A stretch of 64,000 nt of DNA from Bdellovibrionales bacterium GWA2_49_15 (GTDB lineage Bacteria; Bdellovibrionota; Bacteriovoracia; Bacteriovoracales; Bacteriovoracaceae). The stretch spans positions 11,978 to 75,977 of the forward strand of contig MEPP01000023.1 of the NCBI GenBank assembly GCA_001769855.1, read 5' to 3'. Shown here in pieces: positions 33,342 through 42,493 of this stretch (positions within the stretch are counted from its first letter, which is position 1; every line of letters starts with the position of its first letter). The notes under the pieces were generated by a model, which ran no database searches, was not told where the DNA came from, and saw nothing but the letters and a program-made list of their open reading frames with translations. Position numbers and translations under genes: made by a program.

Positions 33342-34211
33342 CTACTCGCCGCGTGCGTCTAGGATATCAAGAATCCATGTCTTTAAATTGGAAAGCCGAG
33401 TGTGCCAGTTGGTGGCAGAAATCCCGCTTTCGTCATTGAAGGTGTAGTAAGAGTTCACCCCCACGATGAGTCGATGATCATGGGCGCGATAAGTAGGGCC
33501 GCCTGAATCTCCCGGGCAAATTGAAGGAACCTTGGAATTAAGTTTTTGGCCAGCGGTAAGGATATTGTGCTTATAAATACTGGCCTGTGTGGCAGCGGCA
33601 GAATAACTGCCACGGGCACCTTTAAGGGCGCTGATGCCGACGGCATAGCTTTCGCCTGTCTTATAGCGGGGAGGATTCGGGCTTGCCCCGCCCAGCTTCT
33701 CCTCGCATCCGTAGCCTCCCACCGTCAGCGGATCGGTTTCGGCGACGGCATTAAGATCAATTTCGGCCTCAGGGATGGCACGCATATCACCGCTTACAAC
33801 GATGAAGGCCACATCATAAGAATCTTTTCCCACGTTATTGGGAGAGTAGCCGCCGGTCACTGCGGCCTTCACCGCATTTAGGTAAGACTCATGGGCCAGG
33901 GTCTCCACAACTTTGAGTGAGTATATATCTGTGCCGTGTTGAATTCTAATGGAAGCACCATTATTGTAACTGGCCCGTATCGCTCCCGTTGTACGATCTG
34001 TGACACAATGGGCGGCAGTTAAGATAAGTTTTGAGGCCACCTTGGCGGCGGTACATCCGCCGAGCAATCGTACCGAGGCGGGAAATTCACCTTGTTGGGG
34101 GACTGTGCCTCCAATGAGGTGAGCATTGATCAAATTGAGTGCGGTGTCTTGATTATTTTGCCCGCAGCCGGAGAGGACCGCAACGAGAGTAAGCCCCACA
34201 AGTGATTTCAT
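33342..34211 (-). CDS. Trypsin-like serine protease lipoprotein
   Basis: A 289-residue S1-family protease with a lipobox (AVLSGC, Cys16). Features: the LIGGTVPQQGEFPASV activation site, with the new N-terminus at Ile; LTAAHCV (His); DSYDVAFIVV (Asp); and CPGDSGGPTY (Ser). It is likely made as a zymogen anchored in the outer membrane or released. It lies 15 bases upstream of the second protease gene and is probably co-transcribed with it. Such paired proteases are common in predatory bacteria. Confidence 0.92.
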   Translation of the reverse strand: MKSLVGLTLVAVLSGCGQNNQDTALNLINAHLIGGTVPQQGEFPASVRLLGGCTAAKVASKLILTAAHCVTDRTTGAIRASYNNGASIRIQHGTDIYSLKVVETLAHESYLNAVKAAVTGGYSPNNVGKDSYDVAFIVVSGDMRAIPEAEIDLNAVAETDPLTVGGYGCEEKLGGASPNPPRYKTGESYAVGISALKGARGSYSAAATQASIYKHNILTAGQKLNSKVPSICPGDSGGPTYRAHDHRLIVGVNSYYTFNDESGISATNWHTRLSNLKTWILDILDARGE

Positions 34212-34293
34212 AATTTAACCCCCAAATGAACCCACCGTGACGCTAGCATCAGACTATTTCAATATCTATCGGGACTGGAAAACTATGTAAAAA

Positions 34294-35397
34294 CTATAGG
34301 AAAATACCATTAATGATTCTGACACAGACATTGTAAACACTGACGGGAGTATAAAAAAGGGCGGCGGATATTTCTTCCCCGAAACAATATCCCATGCGCA
34401 CGATACAGGGAAAACCACTGGGCGCTACCTTGCTGCATGTGTCCTGGGCCAAGCGGTTGCCATCTTTCTCGCTGGCCGGAATTGGCTTGGGAGCATTGGG
34501 ATTTTTCTCACTAATTTTTTGCAAGGTCTCCTTAATTTTCGCGGTAATCCCTTGCTGCATACTCTGGCTTGTTGCTCCGGAATTTTCTTCTGTCGTTGTT
34601 TCATTGATTTGCCGCATCTCCCGATCTCTCATCCTCCGTGGATTAACCTCACTGTTGATAAAAGGCTTTCTCTTACGGTTTAAAATTGTTTTTAGCAGCT
34701 GCAACAGCTCACTACGGCGTTCTTGCGCAATCGCCCCAATGCCGGAATCGAGGTCCCCTTTTGCCGGATCATTGTTCCAGGAAACTTTTTTTACCCACTC
34801 ATATTCCTGGGGAATCGTCAGGCGATCGCCGTCAACGACCACAATGGACGTACCCGCTTGCACGATTTCGTTATCATCATGAGCGAAGTCAAACGCCTGC
34901 ACCTGTCCTTCGAGAACCAGGGTCCAAATATCCTCGGAATCACTTTCAATAAAAGTATAAAATTTTGTCCCGCGCACGCCAAAGGCCATTCCCTTAGTGG
35001 TATCGATTTCGACAGAAGGCGGCCCGGTGAATCTTTTCACCACTTCTACCATAACCCCACCAATCCCCAGCAGAATACGCGATACTCCAAAATGGCCTTT
35101 CTCACTTTTGCCCAGGAGGGAAACAATCGTAATCTCTGAATTTTGGTCCATCTTGATCGTGCTGCCATCTTGAAAATTCAAGATCGCAAATGAATTTAGA
35201 TTGGTGGAAATTTTATCGCCTTCGAAAAACTGCATGTCTTTCAGCGCATACTGAGTAGATTTGTCCTTCTTGGATTCAATCGTCACCTCGCCCTTGATGT
35301 AGCGAAAGGACCCGACAAAAACCGACTCCGCGCCTTGCAAACTCGATAGAACAAGCAGGCTTAAAAGAAAGGCACTTATTTTTGTCATCGTGATCAC
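34294..35397 (-). CDS. Secreted FecR-domain protein
   Basis: A 367-residue exported protein with an N-terminal signal and a FecR-like domain: YIKGEVTIESKKDKS, EGDKISTNLNSFAILNFQDGSTIKMDQNSEITI (about 50-90), then VEIDTTKGMAFGVRGTKFYTF. Unlike the sigma-regulator FecR it has no cytoplasmic N-terminal part, so it is an envelope protein. The C-terminal 130 residues are polar, then Cys-containing. The start is GTG 35397, with AAGG 6 bases upstream; an ATG at 35388 is the alternative. It is a single gene, divergent from the 35536 gene. Confidence 0.8.
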   Translation of the reverse strand: MITMTKISAFLLSLLVLSSLQGAESVFVGSFRYIKGEVTIESKKDKSTQYALKDMQFFEGDKISTNLNSFAILNFQDGSTIKMDQNSEITIVSLLGKSEKGHFGVSRILLGIGGVMVEVVKRFTGPPSVEIDTTKGMAFGVRGTKFYTFIESDSEDIWTLVLEGQVQAFDFAHDDNEIVQAGTSIVVVDGDRLTIPQEYEWVKKVSWNNDPAKGDLDSGIGAIAQERRSELLQLLKTILNRKRKPFINSEVNPRRMRDREMRQINETTTEENSGATSQSMQQGITAKIKETLQKISEKNPNAPKPIPASEKDGNRLAQDTCSKVAPSGFPCIVRMGYCFGEEISAALFYTPVSVYNVCVRIINGIFL

Positions 35398-35535
35398 GAG
35401 TTACCTTGATTAGAATGAATTATTTAATGTTCTCATGATAATTCAAATCCTTACAAAATGAATTTTTTTCCCTCTAGAGATAAGATCAGAACCGACAAAA
35501 AATCGGTTTATAATAGGCGAACTGGGAGCTTTATT

Positions 35536-36750
35536 TTGAAAACAAAGTGGATAATTTTAGTTTTAGTATTCTCCGTGGCCGCGACCGCGTTCGGGCAGGC
35601 CACGGGCGCAGGAGCAAAACCCGGGTCCAAAAGGGGAGACAGGCCCCTTCGCGAACTGGTCGGGACCTGTACCAGCGGAATGTTAAATTCCGAAGATTTC
35701 TCCTCTTTCGCGGCCTATGGGGCTTATAAAAACATGTGTGAAGGGCTGGCAAAGCAGAATGGACCTCTAACTGGGGCCCGAATCACCAACTCCCAGGGCG
35801 GAAACGGTGTCATGCAAGCAATTCGTCAGGGTATAGCGAGCTCAACGAGTGGACAGAATTCCGGAGGGAAGTTGACGACGGCATCATCATCCCCATCTCC
35901 GTCATCCAAAGTGACTGGGGTGATCGCCCACCCTATGTTCAATTCTTCCTCCAGTAAAAATGCCGCCATCGAAACAATGATGAATCGAAAAATCAAAATC
36001 AAGGTCAAACCGACTGCCAAGGTTGAAAATACGAACGTGACAAATGGAACGCCCACAACGGCAACTTCACAGCCGTCCATGAATACCAATCCCTTTGATC
36101 TGATTGTTTCTTCCAGTGGTCAGACTCAATGTACGGACCAGTTCTCCGAAACCACAAATTTCACCTTTTCCGGTCCCGATAGCGAAAAGTGCTGTCCCTT
36201 TATATGGACTCAAATTCAAGCAGAATTTCTTCCGGCCAGTGGTGTTGAAAATATCGATTCCATGGCCCTCTTAAGTCAGTGGACTGATGCTGAGGGAGTC
36301 GCGCAGCTTCGGACTCAGACCATGCAAAACTACCGTTTCAGTGAGGAGACCGCCAGTGTGGAACACGATTTTTCACTCTTGGCACATCTGTTGAGTTACA
36401 GCGCGAAGGCCTTTGGCCCGCGGAAGGTCGCCGTTTTTAAGGGTAAAATCTTACAGGTCTGGCGACAGGCCAAGGCCAACAAAATTCACCAAGAAATTCG
36501 TGAAGAGGTAGATAAAGAGCTGGCCAAGGCCAGTGAATACATAAGTGACCATCAAGCTTCCAGCTCTCAGCAGCAGGGGGCGACACCCATGGCAGCCTCC
36601 GCACCAGGGCCATCCGTGGCCGCGGCCGCCACGGCACAGTCCGCAAAAAAGCAAAGCTATAATGAAAAGATGAATCGTTTAAGAACAATGTGTCAGGCAA
36701 CGTTTGCAAATCTTCAGGCAACTCAAGTTAAGACGGAGACTCAGCGGTGA
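35536..36750 (+). CDS. Secreted protein of unknown function, low-complexity linkers
   Basis: I place the start at TTG 35536 because GGGAG (35524-35528) lies 7 bases upstream and it gives a clean signal peptide (KTKWIILVLVFSVAATAFGQ). The longer frame from ATG 35458 adds 26 charged residues. The mature part of about 380 residues has Ser/Thr/Pro/Gly-rich stretches, a CCPF Cys pair near the middle, a helical segment (about 300-350) and an Ala/Pro-rich tail. No domain is recognised. Confidence 0.72.
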   Translation: MKTKWIILVLVFSVAATAFGQATGAGAKPGSKRGDRPLRELVGTCTSGMLNSEDFSSFAAYGAYKNMCEGLAKQNGPLTGARITNSQGGNGVMQAIRQGIASSTSGQNSGGKLTTASSSPSPSSKVTGVIAHPMFNSSSSKNAAIETMMNRKIKIKVKPTAKVENTNVTNGTPTTATSQPSMNTNPFDLIVSSSGQTQCTDQFSETTNFTFSGPDSEKCCPFIWTQIQAEFLPASGVENIDSMALLSQWTDAEGVAQLRTQTMQNYRFSEETASVEHDFSLLAHLLSYSAKAFGPRKVAVFKGKILQVWRQAKANKIHQEIREEVDKELAKASEYISDHQASSSQQQGATPMAASAPGPSVAAAATAQSAKKQSYNEKMNRLRTMCQATFANLQATQVKTETQR

Positions 36751-36877
36751 TTTCGTTCTCAGTACAATCGATGAGTAAAAAACCTTTTCTCTTTTAGCAC
36801 TCAACCACAATAGTCATCTGGACATTTCTTTTGATAAATTTATCGTTTTTACCAAAGGCGAAAGCCAAATATCAGAG

Positions 36878-36980
36878 TGGAATAAACAGATTCCATTGTG
36901 GAATATAATTGACAAAAAGCGGACACTCCACAAAATGCTTGAAGGTGTCTTGTTCCAACTATAAGATACTGTTCAGAACA
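36878..36980 (+). promoter_or_regulatory. Regulatory region with palindromes upstream of the XRE regulator
   Basis: TGGAAT (36878-36883) faces ATTCCA (36890-36895), and TGGAAT recurs at 36898-36903. A second palindrome TGTTC-A-GAACA lies at 36970-36980. Between them TTGAAG (36939-36944) and TAAGAT (36962-36967) with a 17-base spacer could be a promoter. Autoregulation is plausible but inferred. Confidence 0.4.
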
Positions 36981-36993
36981 TGAGGAGATAGAT

Positions 36994-37872
36994 ATGGATG
37001 AGACAGAACCTTCACTACGTTTAAAGGCCGGACGAGTTGTTTATGCCGTTCGAAAATTTCACAATTATGGACAGATGGAGCTGGCGAAAGAATTTAATGT
37101 TTCCCAGTCAAATGTTTCCAAAATTGAAAGCGGGATTTTAGCGCCTGATCTTCGATTGTGGATGGAACTCACTCGCGCTTTTAAAGTTAAAGATCCCTAC
37201 TGCTTCTACTATGGTTCAGCCGAGATTGAGAATATTCCTCAATTGAACAAAGTGGGAAAATCTTTTTATAAGAGTGTGGGCTTTAAAATTCCTAAACATT
37301 ATATTAGCGATCCATTTATCACCTCGCGAAAAGTTCGCCCTTTTATCGACGTTTTTGAAACGAGTTTGGAAAAAGCTTGGAATGAATTTTTAGCTGACAC
37401 CAGCATCCCCAGCGGGATTTTTGATATTTTGAATTTTCCCATTCCGTCGTTGATGATGAAGGACCTGGCCGATTTTATTCAAAAGCATGCTGCTAAATTG
37501 GATTTTACCAAAGACCTGAATTTAATGTCTCAGGTTAACCATGGCCTCCTGTTTGAAGATTATGTCAGCGCTTCTACGCCTTTTAACGTCTTAAAGCAGT
37601 TTGTTCACAAGCAACGGGAGTACGGCATAGACTTCGAGTATGCCATTACAGAAGAAAAGGGCTGCGAGTCCTCAGTCTCGGCGCAGGTGTCGCCTCAACT
37701 GCTTAATATCTTTGCCAAAAAAGATTTGGCCACCAATAAATTCTTGAATTTTTCCGCGCAGTACCCCCTGCTCATGATGAAAAGCAAGGACCCCAATACC
37801 AAGTCGGCCTGCAATGGCAAGGTGCGGATGCAGGAGACTAGTGACTCTTTGTGGAAATTATCCTATGTTTGA
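36994..37872 (+). CDS. XRE-type helix-turn-helix regulator with unknown C-terminal domain
   Basis: A 292-residue protein. Residues about 10-68 form a Cro/C1-type HTH (MELAKEFNVSQSNVSKIESGILAPDLRLWMELTRAF). The C-terminal 200 residues are unlike known effector domains I can name; they include helices and an IDFEYAITEEKGC strand segment and may bind a ligand or the partner protein. It lies 3 bases before the next gene, so they form one unit. Possible operator repeats sit in the leader. It is convergent with the methyltransferase/CapA operon. Confidence 0.78.
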   Translation: MDETEPSLRLKAGRVVYAVRKFHNYGQMELAKEFNVSQSNVSKIESGILAPDLRLWMELTRAFKVKDPYCFYYGSAEIENIPQLNKVGKSFYKSVGFKIPKHYISDPFITSRKVRPFIDVFETSLEKAWNEFLADTSIPSGIFDILNFPIPSLMMKDLADFIQKHAAKLDFTKDLNLMSQVNHGLLFEDYVSASTPFNVLKQFVHKQREYGIDFEYAITEEKGCESSVSAQVSPQLLNIFAKKDLATNKFLNFSAQYPLLMMKSKDPNTKSACNGKVRMQETSDSLWKLSYV

Positions 37873-37875
37873 TGC

Positions 37876-38790
37876 ATGGACTCAAATTTTTCGCAAATAA
37901 TCCTTTGGCGCAACTTTTCTAATATTCAGAAAGTTCTCAATCTGAGTGATGACGAGTACGCGCGTTTTTTAAACATAGGCCCTAAAACATTTCGAACCCT
38001 GACGAGCACCAAGGCGGCCTTTCCGCTGGATATTGCCGCTACATTGTCCGAAAAATTATTTTTCGATCTGGCAGACTTTCTTGAGAAAGATCTGGATATG
38101 GACGCCATCTATTCGGCGTATTTCAAAATTGAGCAGCTTCCTGAGCGCTATCGTCCGGCTGCCTTTTGCCGTGCCCGCTCGCTTGCTCACGTGCTGGATT
38201 ATGTGGAAAGAAAACAGGGTAAGTTAAGAAAAAACATCATTCTCCGTAAATTTCAAACCAATGGTGCTTTTTTTAAGAATCTCGACAATGCTCACAATAT
38301 TCATTTCAACGAAGATCTGACTGCGCATTTGCACCATCTCGGTTACGACAAGAGTGATTTTTTTCAAATGGGCCAAAACTCGGTCCACTTGAATTCCAAG
38401 GGTCCGGTTCAAGATTGCCTGCGTGAAGCTAAAAGCGTAAAAAATGGCGTTGAAATATTTTTTGAATGCGTTTCGCCCATGTTCGATCGCACACACCATT
38501 ATAAAATTACAACAATGACGAAAGACAAAATTATTCTGGATGCCCCAAGAAATAAAGAAGCTCAAGATGCTTTGCACACCAAGATCATTTCGAACGAGCA
38601 TCTTTGCCAGCTCAAATTAGGAATTTTTTCTGCAGTCCCCTTGTATCTAGGAATTCAACAATACCTTCCAGTAAAGAAAACCCGTTCAGTTTTTGAGGGT
38701 GCACCTTCGAATGTCTATGAATTAGATCTGAGTGTTCTGTCGCATTTAAGCGGCATTTCGAACACTACTCTTTCTCCCATCTATCAATAG
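37876..38790 (+). CDS. Unknown partner protein of the XRE regulator
   Basis: A 304-residue protein without a clear known domain. The N-terminus (NLSDDEYARFLNIGPKTFRTL) resembles a degenerate HTH like that of its neighbour. The C-terminal region contains VEIFFECVSPMFDRTHHYKITTMTKD, similar in kind to the beta part of the XRE protein, so the two may be distant paralogues acting as a heterodimer. The start follows the previous stop by 3 bases and has no ribosome site of its own, implying coupled translation. Its end overlaps the convergent gene by 45 bases. Confidence 0.6.
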   Translation: MDSNFSQIILWRNFSNIQKVLNLSDDEYARFLNIGPKTFRTLTSTKAAFPLDIAATLSEKLFFDLADFLEKDLDMDAIYSAYFKIEQLPERYRPAAFCRARSLAHVLDYVERKQGKLRKNIILRKFQTNGAFFKNLDNAHNIHFNEDLTAHLHHLGYDKSDFFQMGQNSVHLNSKGPVQDCLREAKSVKNGVEIFFECVSPMFDRTHHYKITTMTKDKIILDAPRNKEAQDALHTKIISNEHLCQLKLGIFSAVPLYLGIQQYLPVKKTRSVFEGAPSNVYELDLSVLSHLSGISNTTLSPIYQ

Positions 38791-39486
38791 TTTTTCCTGC
38801 CACATCTGCTTAGCTTTTACCGCACAGGCCAGGGCAAAGGGCGAAAATTGATTACAGTGAAAAAATACAGCTTCACATCCAAAGAGAGAGGACTGGAAGA
38901 AGGTGGAATGTTCCCCCAAGGGTACAAAGCCCATGGATTCAAGCACCAAATTGGTTTTTACCTTTTTACCGCCACAACCCAAGACCTCCGTATTGTCATT
39001 CTCTTGATGTTGTAGAACGACGCAACCAATAAAGATTTCACGCAAGGCATTTTTAAGCGCAGCATCTTTGGCGAATCTGACATGCACATCCTGGGCCCAG
39101 CCAGAATCAAAGACCACATGATGAGGATAGAGATGGTTTTCTAATAAGATGGTTTCTATTTTGGCAACACAAGAGGGATCGCCGTCGGATTTCATAAGGG
39201 AAAGTCCGGGAAATTCGATCACATGCTTAAGGCAGCGATCATAGGAAATAGTTTTATAGGTAAAGATAGGAGTGAAAACTTTCTTATTCTCGATACATAA
39301 GGTGACATGAGTGCCTACAAAATCAGTTTTATCAAATGGCACAACATCGGGGTGATAAGCGGTCATGTAGCCAACATGTTTTATCTTAATCATTTTACAA
39401 AAGAGATCGCGCACAAACGGTTCATCAATCATATGAAGTGGATAATCAAGAACCACTAAGCGGAATTTCTCTGGTTCAAGCAGCAT
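38746..39486 (-). CDS. Unknown protein in the CapA/methyltransferase operon
   Basis: A 246-residue soluble protein. Not recognised. Segments such as RLVVLDYPLHMIDEPFVRDLF and VLESMGFVPL hint at a GNAT-like or acyl-amino-acid-synthase fold, but no CoA loop is clear. It starts 11 bases inside the CapA-like gene (overlap 39476-39486) and is therefore in the same operon. Its 3' end overlaps the convergent 37876 gene by 45 bases. Confidence 0.6.
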   Translation of the reverse strand: MLLEPEKFRLVVLDYPLHMIDEPFVRDLFCKMIKIKHVGYMTAYHPDVVPFDKTDFVGTHVTLCIENKKVFTPIFTYKTISYDRCLKHVIEFPGLSLMKSDGDPSCVAKIETILLENHLYPHHVVFDSGWAQDVHVRFAKDAALKNALREIFIGCVVLQHQENDNTEVLGCGGKKVKTNLVLESMGFVPLGEHSTFFQSSLFGCEAVFFHCNQFSPFALACAVKAKQMWQEKLLIDGRKSSVRNAA

Positions 39487-40699
39487 TTTTCCTCCTCTGC
39501 GGAATTTGGATTCCGCTCGGAATAGCGTTGGGTTTACTTAAGTGTAAAAAAATTATTTTTTTGCTTTCATCTAACACTTGGCGAACTTGGCAATAATTGG
39601 CACCTCTAACATAGGTATGCTCGTGGCCATCAAGGCCTACACCTTTTGCCAGCGCCAACTGTGCAATCAAACCTAAGCATAAATAATCGGCAGCAAAGCC
39701 ATTGATGAGGTTTCCAAGGGAATAGTAAATAGGTGCAATGCGATTTGAATCTCGCCTGGTGCGGTAATATTCGATCGGTTGAATCACATGAGAATGGTGA
39801 CCAATAATGGCGTCGATGCCCATTTCGATCAAATGGTGGGCGACCTCAATCTGCTCAGGCCTTGGATAGAACTCATGCTCCATGCCCCAATGCAGATGCG
39901 CGATAATAAAATCGGCCTTGGCTTTGTGGCAAAAATCGATTTGTCGCTTTATAAGGGTAAAATCAGACGATTCAGGTTTTGCGTTGAGGGGGGCACGATT
40001 TACAATGTGAGGTCTATTTTTAGGCGGTATGTGGGCATTCAAACCAAAGGTCGAGGCGACCACGCCGATTTTAAATCCATTCCTTTCAAGAATCGTCGCC
40101 ATCTCAGCGTCTTCTTCCTGCTCATTTATTCCATGAAAAAAGATTTTTTCTTCTCGCAAGGTTTGAATGGTTGAAGAAACTCCTTCGAGTCCAAAATCTA
40201 AACTATGATTACAGGCCGCGGCCATGAAGGTAAACTTCCTCTTCCCATCACCCTTCACAATATTAAAACAAGTGGAGTCGTAGAAAAGCGGTGGCCCGGA
40301 ACGGGTACTAAAGGTGAATGCCCCCGATGCATGGGGATAAATAACACATTCCAAATTGGCCATCGATATATCTGCACCAAAAATAGTTTCGGCAACCAAG
40401 GCGTAAAGGTCTGACCCAGAATTGACAAGAAAGGGGTGACTCATGAGATCGCCCACCGAGGACAAGCTAAGCTCGCATTTGACCTCAAATCCTCCCGGCA
40501 GCTGGCACTGAAATTTTTTTTGCTCATCAAAAAAAACTTCTAGGCCGGAATCTCTCCAGGCATTTTTTATGGGATGGGTGGTTTTATAAAGCCAGTAGAT
40601 TTTATCCATAGTGCACATAGTTTCCAAGTCACCACTTGCCCCTGTTGGATATCTCCAGCCCCCTGTCATTTTAAAATAGGTAATCAGCCCGTTATACAA
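39476..40699 (-). CDS. CapA-type phosphatase-like protein
   Basis: A 407-residue member of the CapA / poly-gamma-glutamate phosphatase-like (calcineurin-fold) family. Motifs: SVGDLMSHPF (metal Asp), ISMANLECVIYP (Asn/Glu), AANHSLDFGLEG (NH motif), IAHLHWGMEHE and IIGHHSHVIQPIEYY (metal His residues), then YYSLGNLI. It has no membrane anchor. The start is TTG 40699 with AAGGA 7 bases upstream; the frame stays open, without a standard start, back to about 40780. Other candidate starts lie downstream. It is 62 bases after the methyltransferase gene. The substrate is unknown. Confidence 0.8.
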   Translation of the reverse strand: MYNGLITYFKMTGGWRYPTGASGDLETMCTMDKIYWLYKTTHPIKNAWRDSGLEVFFDEQKKFQCQLPGGFEVKCELSLSSVGDLMSHPFLVNSGSDLYALVAETIFGADISMANLECVIYPHASGAFTFSTRSGPPLFYDSTCFNIVKGDGKRKFTFMAAACNHSLDFGLEGVSSTIQTLREEKIFFHGINEQEEDAEMATILERNGFKIGVVASTFGLNAHIPPKNRPHIVNRAPLNAKPESSDFTLIKRQIDFCHKAKADFIIAHLHWGMEHEFYPRPEQIEVAHHLIEMGIDAIIGHHSHVIQPIEYYRTRRDSNRIAPIYYSLGNLINGFAADYLCLGLIAQLALAKGVGLDGHEHTYVRGANYCQVRQVLDESKKIIFLHLSKPNAIPSGIQIPQRRKNAA

Positions 40700-40761
40700 G
40701 AGCCAATCCTTAAGGCCTAATTTAAAAACATCTTTGGGTGTTCTGGGAAAATGAGTTGTTT

Positions 40762-41553
40762 TCAGATATTTTTCCCCATGCAGACGTATTTAGTAAAAAC
40801 CAAAGTGTTTTCAGGTTTGTCCATCTCTTCTAGGTAGAGTCGTTGGAACTCTTCACTTCTTTCTTTGGTGCCAAAAATGCCAATAAAGTAATCGCGAAGG
40901 GCGATGAATCGCTTCATCGTATTGTCACGCTCTTCCAATAAATTTTTTCCTTGGCAGCTAACTAGCGACGCACTCCATTCAATATCGGAAAGTCCGATTC
41001 GCTTGAGATAGCTGGGAACTTTTTTCCCAATATTCATATCAAACTGGATTTTGCCTTTTAGTTCTTCCAGATAACGATTGAAAACGTGATGGTTGGAATA
41101 GAGATTAATAAGGACGCCATCCAACTCCACAATAATCATCCGCCCATTCTGTTTTAAGGTCTTTTTCAAATTTTCCAGAACCAGCATGGGGTCTTTCATA
41201 TGTTCAATCACATAACGACAGATGACGGTGTCGTATTGGCCGTAAAATTTTGGCTCCAGCTCATTTAAATTTTGCTGATGAAAGTGAATTGCACGCTTGG
41301 CCGAGCCTTTCAAAAGGTCCTTGGCCTGCTTTAGGCGAAGATCAGAGTAATCGAGAGCATCGATGTGCTTAACTTTGAAATGTTCGGCAATATATCGCGA
41401 TAACACTCCTGTACCACAACCGGCATCCATCACAACTTCGTTGGGAGCAAAGCTAAAGTTGCGAAATTCTGCCTCTATAGAGTAATTGCCACCGTAGGCC
41501 TGCTCCTCAAGGCGTGCTGCCTCGATGGCGGCTTCCATGCTATAGATGCCCAT
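40762..41553 (-). CDS. Class I SAM-dependent methyltransferase
   Basis: A 263-residue methyltransferase with VVMDAGCGTGVLSRYIAEHF (motif I, about 40-60), HIDALDYSDLRL (acidic motif), DTVICRYVIEHMKDP and NGRMIIVELDG. The substrate is not indicated; the C-terminal 100 residues are helical and may bind it. The start is ATG 41553 with GGGAGG 4 bases upstream; a longer frame from 41586 lacks a ribosome site. It is first of a probable three-gene operon with CapA-like and unknown genes, divergent from the hydrolase. Confidence 0.85.
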   Translation of the reverse strand: MGIYSMEAAIEAARLEEQAYGGNYSIEAEFRNFSFAPNEVVMDAGCGTGVLSRYIAEHFKVKHIDALDYSDLRLKQAKDLLKGSAKRAIHFHQQNLNELEPKFYGQYDTVICRYVIEHMKDPMLVLENLKKTLKQNGRMIIVELDGVLINLYSNHHVFNRYLEELKGKIQFDMNIGKKVPSYLKRIGLSDIEWSASLVSCQGKNLLEERDNTMKRFIALRDYFIGIFGTKERSEEFQRLYLEEMDKPENTLVFTKYVCMGKNI

Positions 41554-41661
41554 TATTCCTCCCACGATACGAGATATAGTGGACATCCTAATCGGCGCAG
41601 TGCTAGAAAAGTTAATGAGCTTAATTACTATAAATTCTCTTTAGAATGGAGGAGAGATTCA

Positions 41662-42489
41662 ATGAAAGTTCTTTATTTCCACGGTGCTCCTTTTTTTAAC
41701 TCGAACCCTGAGAAAAACATTCTTGTTAGGCACTTCCAGGCCGCGGGATTCGAGCTCAAGCTTTGGAATGAATCATCAACTCTCATACTTCGTGAAAATG
41801 CCTTTCAGACATATCTGGACAGTGCTGAGCGGTTCCTGTTGGAGAACTACACAGGGGAGCCTCTCGTTTTAGTGGGGCATTCTTTTGGTTCCCATCCAGT
41901 CTGTCATTTGGTGCAGAAGCATTCTGCAAAATTGTCCAAGGTATTTTTTATTACGCCGAATCTCGATTTGGCGGCAGCCGATATCGGTATGTTCACTGTC
42001 GCCATGAACGATTTTATGAAACATGCTGATGATCGCTGGCTCGGGCTGCAAGAGGTGCTGAAGAATTACAGCGGCAATTTTGATCAAAATAATGAGGCGG
42101 GTTTTGGATTCCTCGCTCAGAATCCACGCTTCTTTGACTGTTTCTGGTTGAATAAAGAAAGAATGGCAGCGTTTCTTCCATTCTATGCAGAACCAGGCTG
42201 CGGAATGGATGTTGTTTCTTTTCTGGGTGTACGGCAAACCATGGTGGAGACAACTTTTCGCAATTCTCAGATTCCTGCTGTGGCCATTTTTGGCAAGCAC
42301 GACGTGGTCATTACGCAAGACAAGCAGTTGCCCCCAATCCAGCAGCGCTTTGCTAACCTTGAAGTTCATGAGTTGGAAAACTCGGCCCACTATCCGCATA
42401 TTGAAGAAACAGATAAATTCTTGGAAATTTTAGCTCGTGTAAATTTCGTCAATAAGAAGGCCCACCAAGAGGTGGGCCTTCATGCATAA
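41662..42489 (+). CDS. Alpha/beta-hydrolase
   Basis: A 275-residue alpha/beta-hydrolase. The nucleophile elbow is GHSFGS (Ser about 72), Asp is in FGKHDVVI and His in SAHYPHIEE. YFHGAPFFNSNPEK is the oxyanion/N-terminal region. No lipase, esterase or lactonase subgroup can be assigned. A strong GGAGGAGA ribosome site precedes the ATG. The last codons form a hairpin that probably ends its transcript. Confidence 0.85.
   Translation: MKVLYFHGAPFFNSNPEKNILVRHFQAAGFELKLWNESSTLILRENAFQTYLDSAERFLLENYTGEPLVLVGHSFGSHPVCHLVQKHSAKLSKVFFITPNLDLAAADIGMFTVAMNDFMKHADDRWLGLQEVLKNYSGNFDQNNEAGFGFLAQNPRFFDCFWLNKERMAAFLPFYAEPGCGMDVVSFLGVRQTMVETTFRNSQIPAVAIFGKHDVVITQDKQLPPIQQRFANLEVHELENSAHYPHIEETDKFLEILARVNFVNKKAHQEVGLHA
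42457..42480. terminator. Hairpin terminator shared by the hydrolase gene and the tRNA
   Basis: AAGGCCCACC (42457-42466) and GGTGGGCCTT (42471-42480) form a perfect 10-bp stem with an AAGA loop. It lies inside the last codons of the hydrolase. On the minus strand it stands 13 bases past the tRNA 3' end and is followed by a CTTATT-type U-rich stretch, so it fits termination of the tRNA transcript. Confidence 0.7.
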
Positions 42490-42493
42490 TTTC

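Noticed and set aside
40699-40780. Frameshift joining the methyltransferase and CapA-like genes
   Set aside because: The methyltransferase is full length and ends normally; the open upstream frame lacks a standard start codon and proves nothing by itself.
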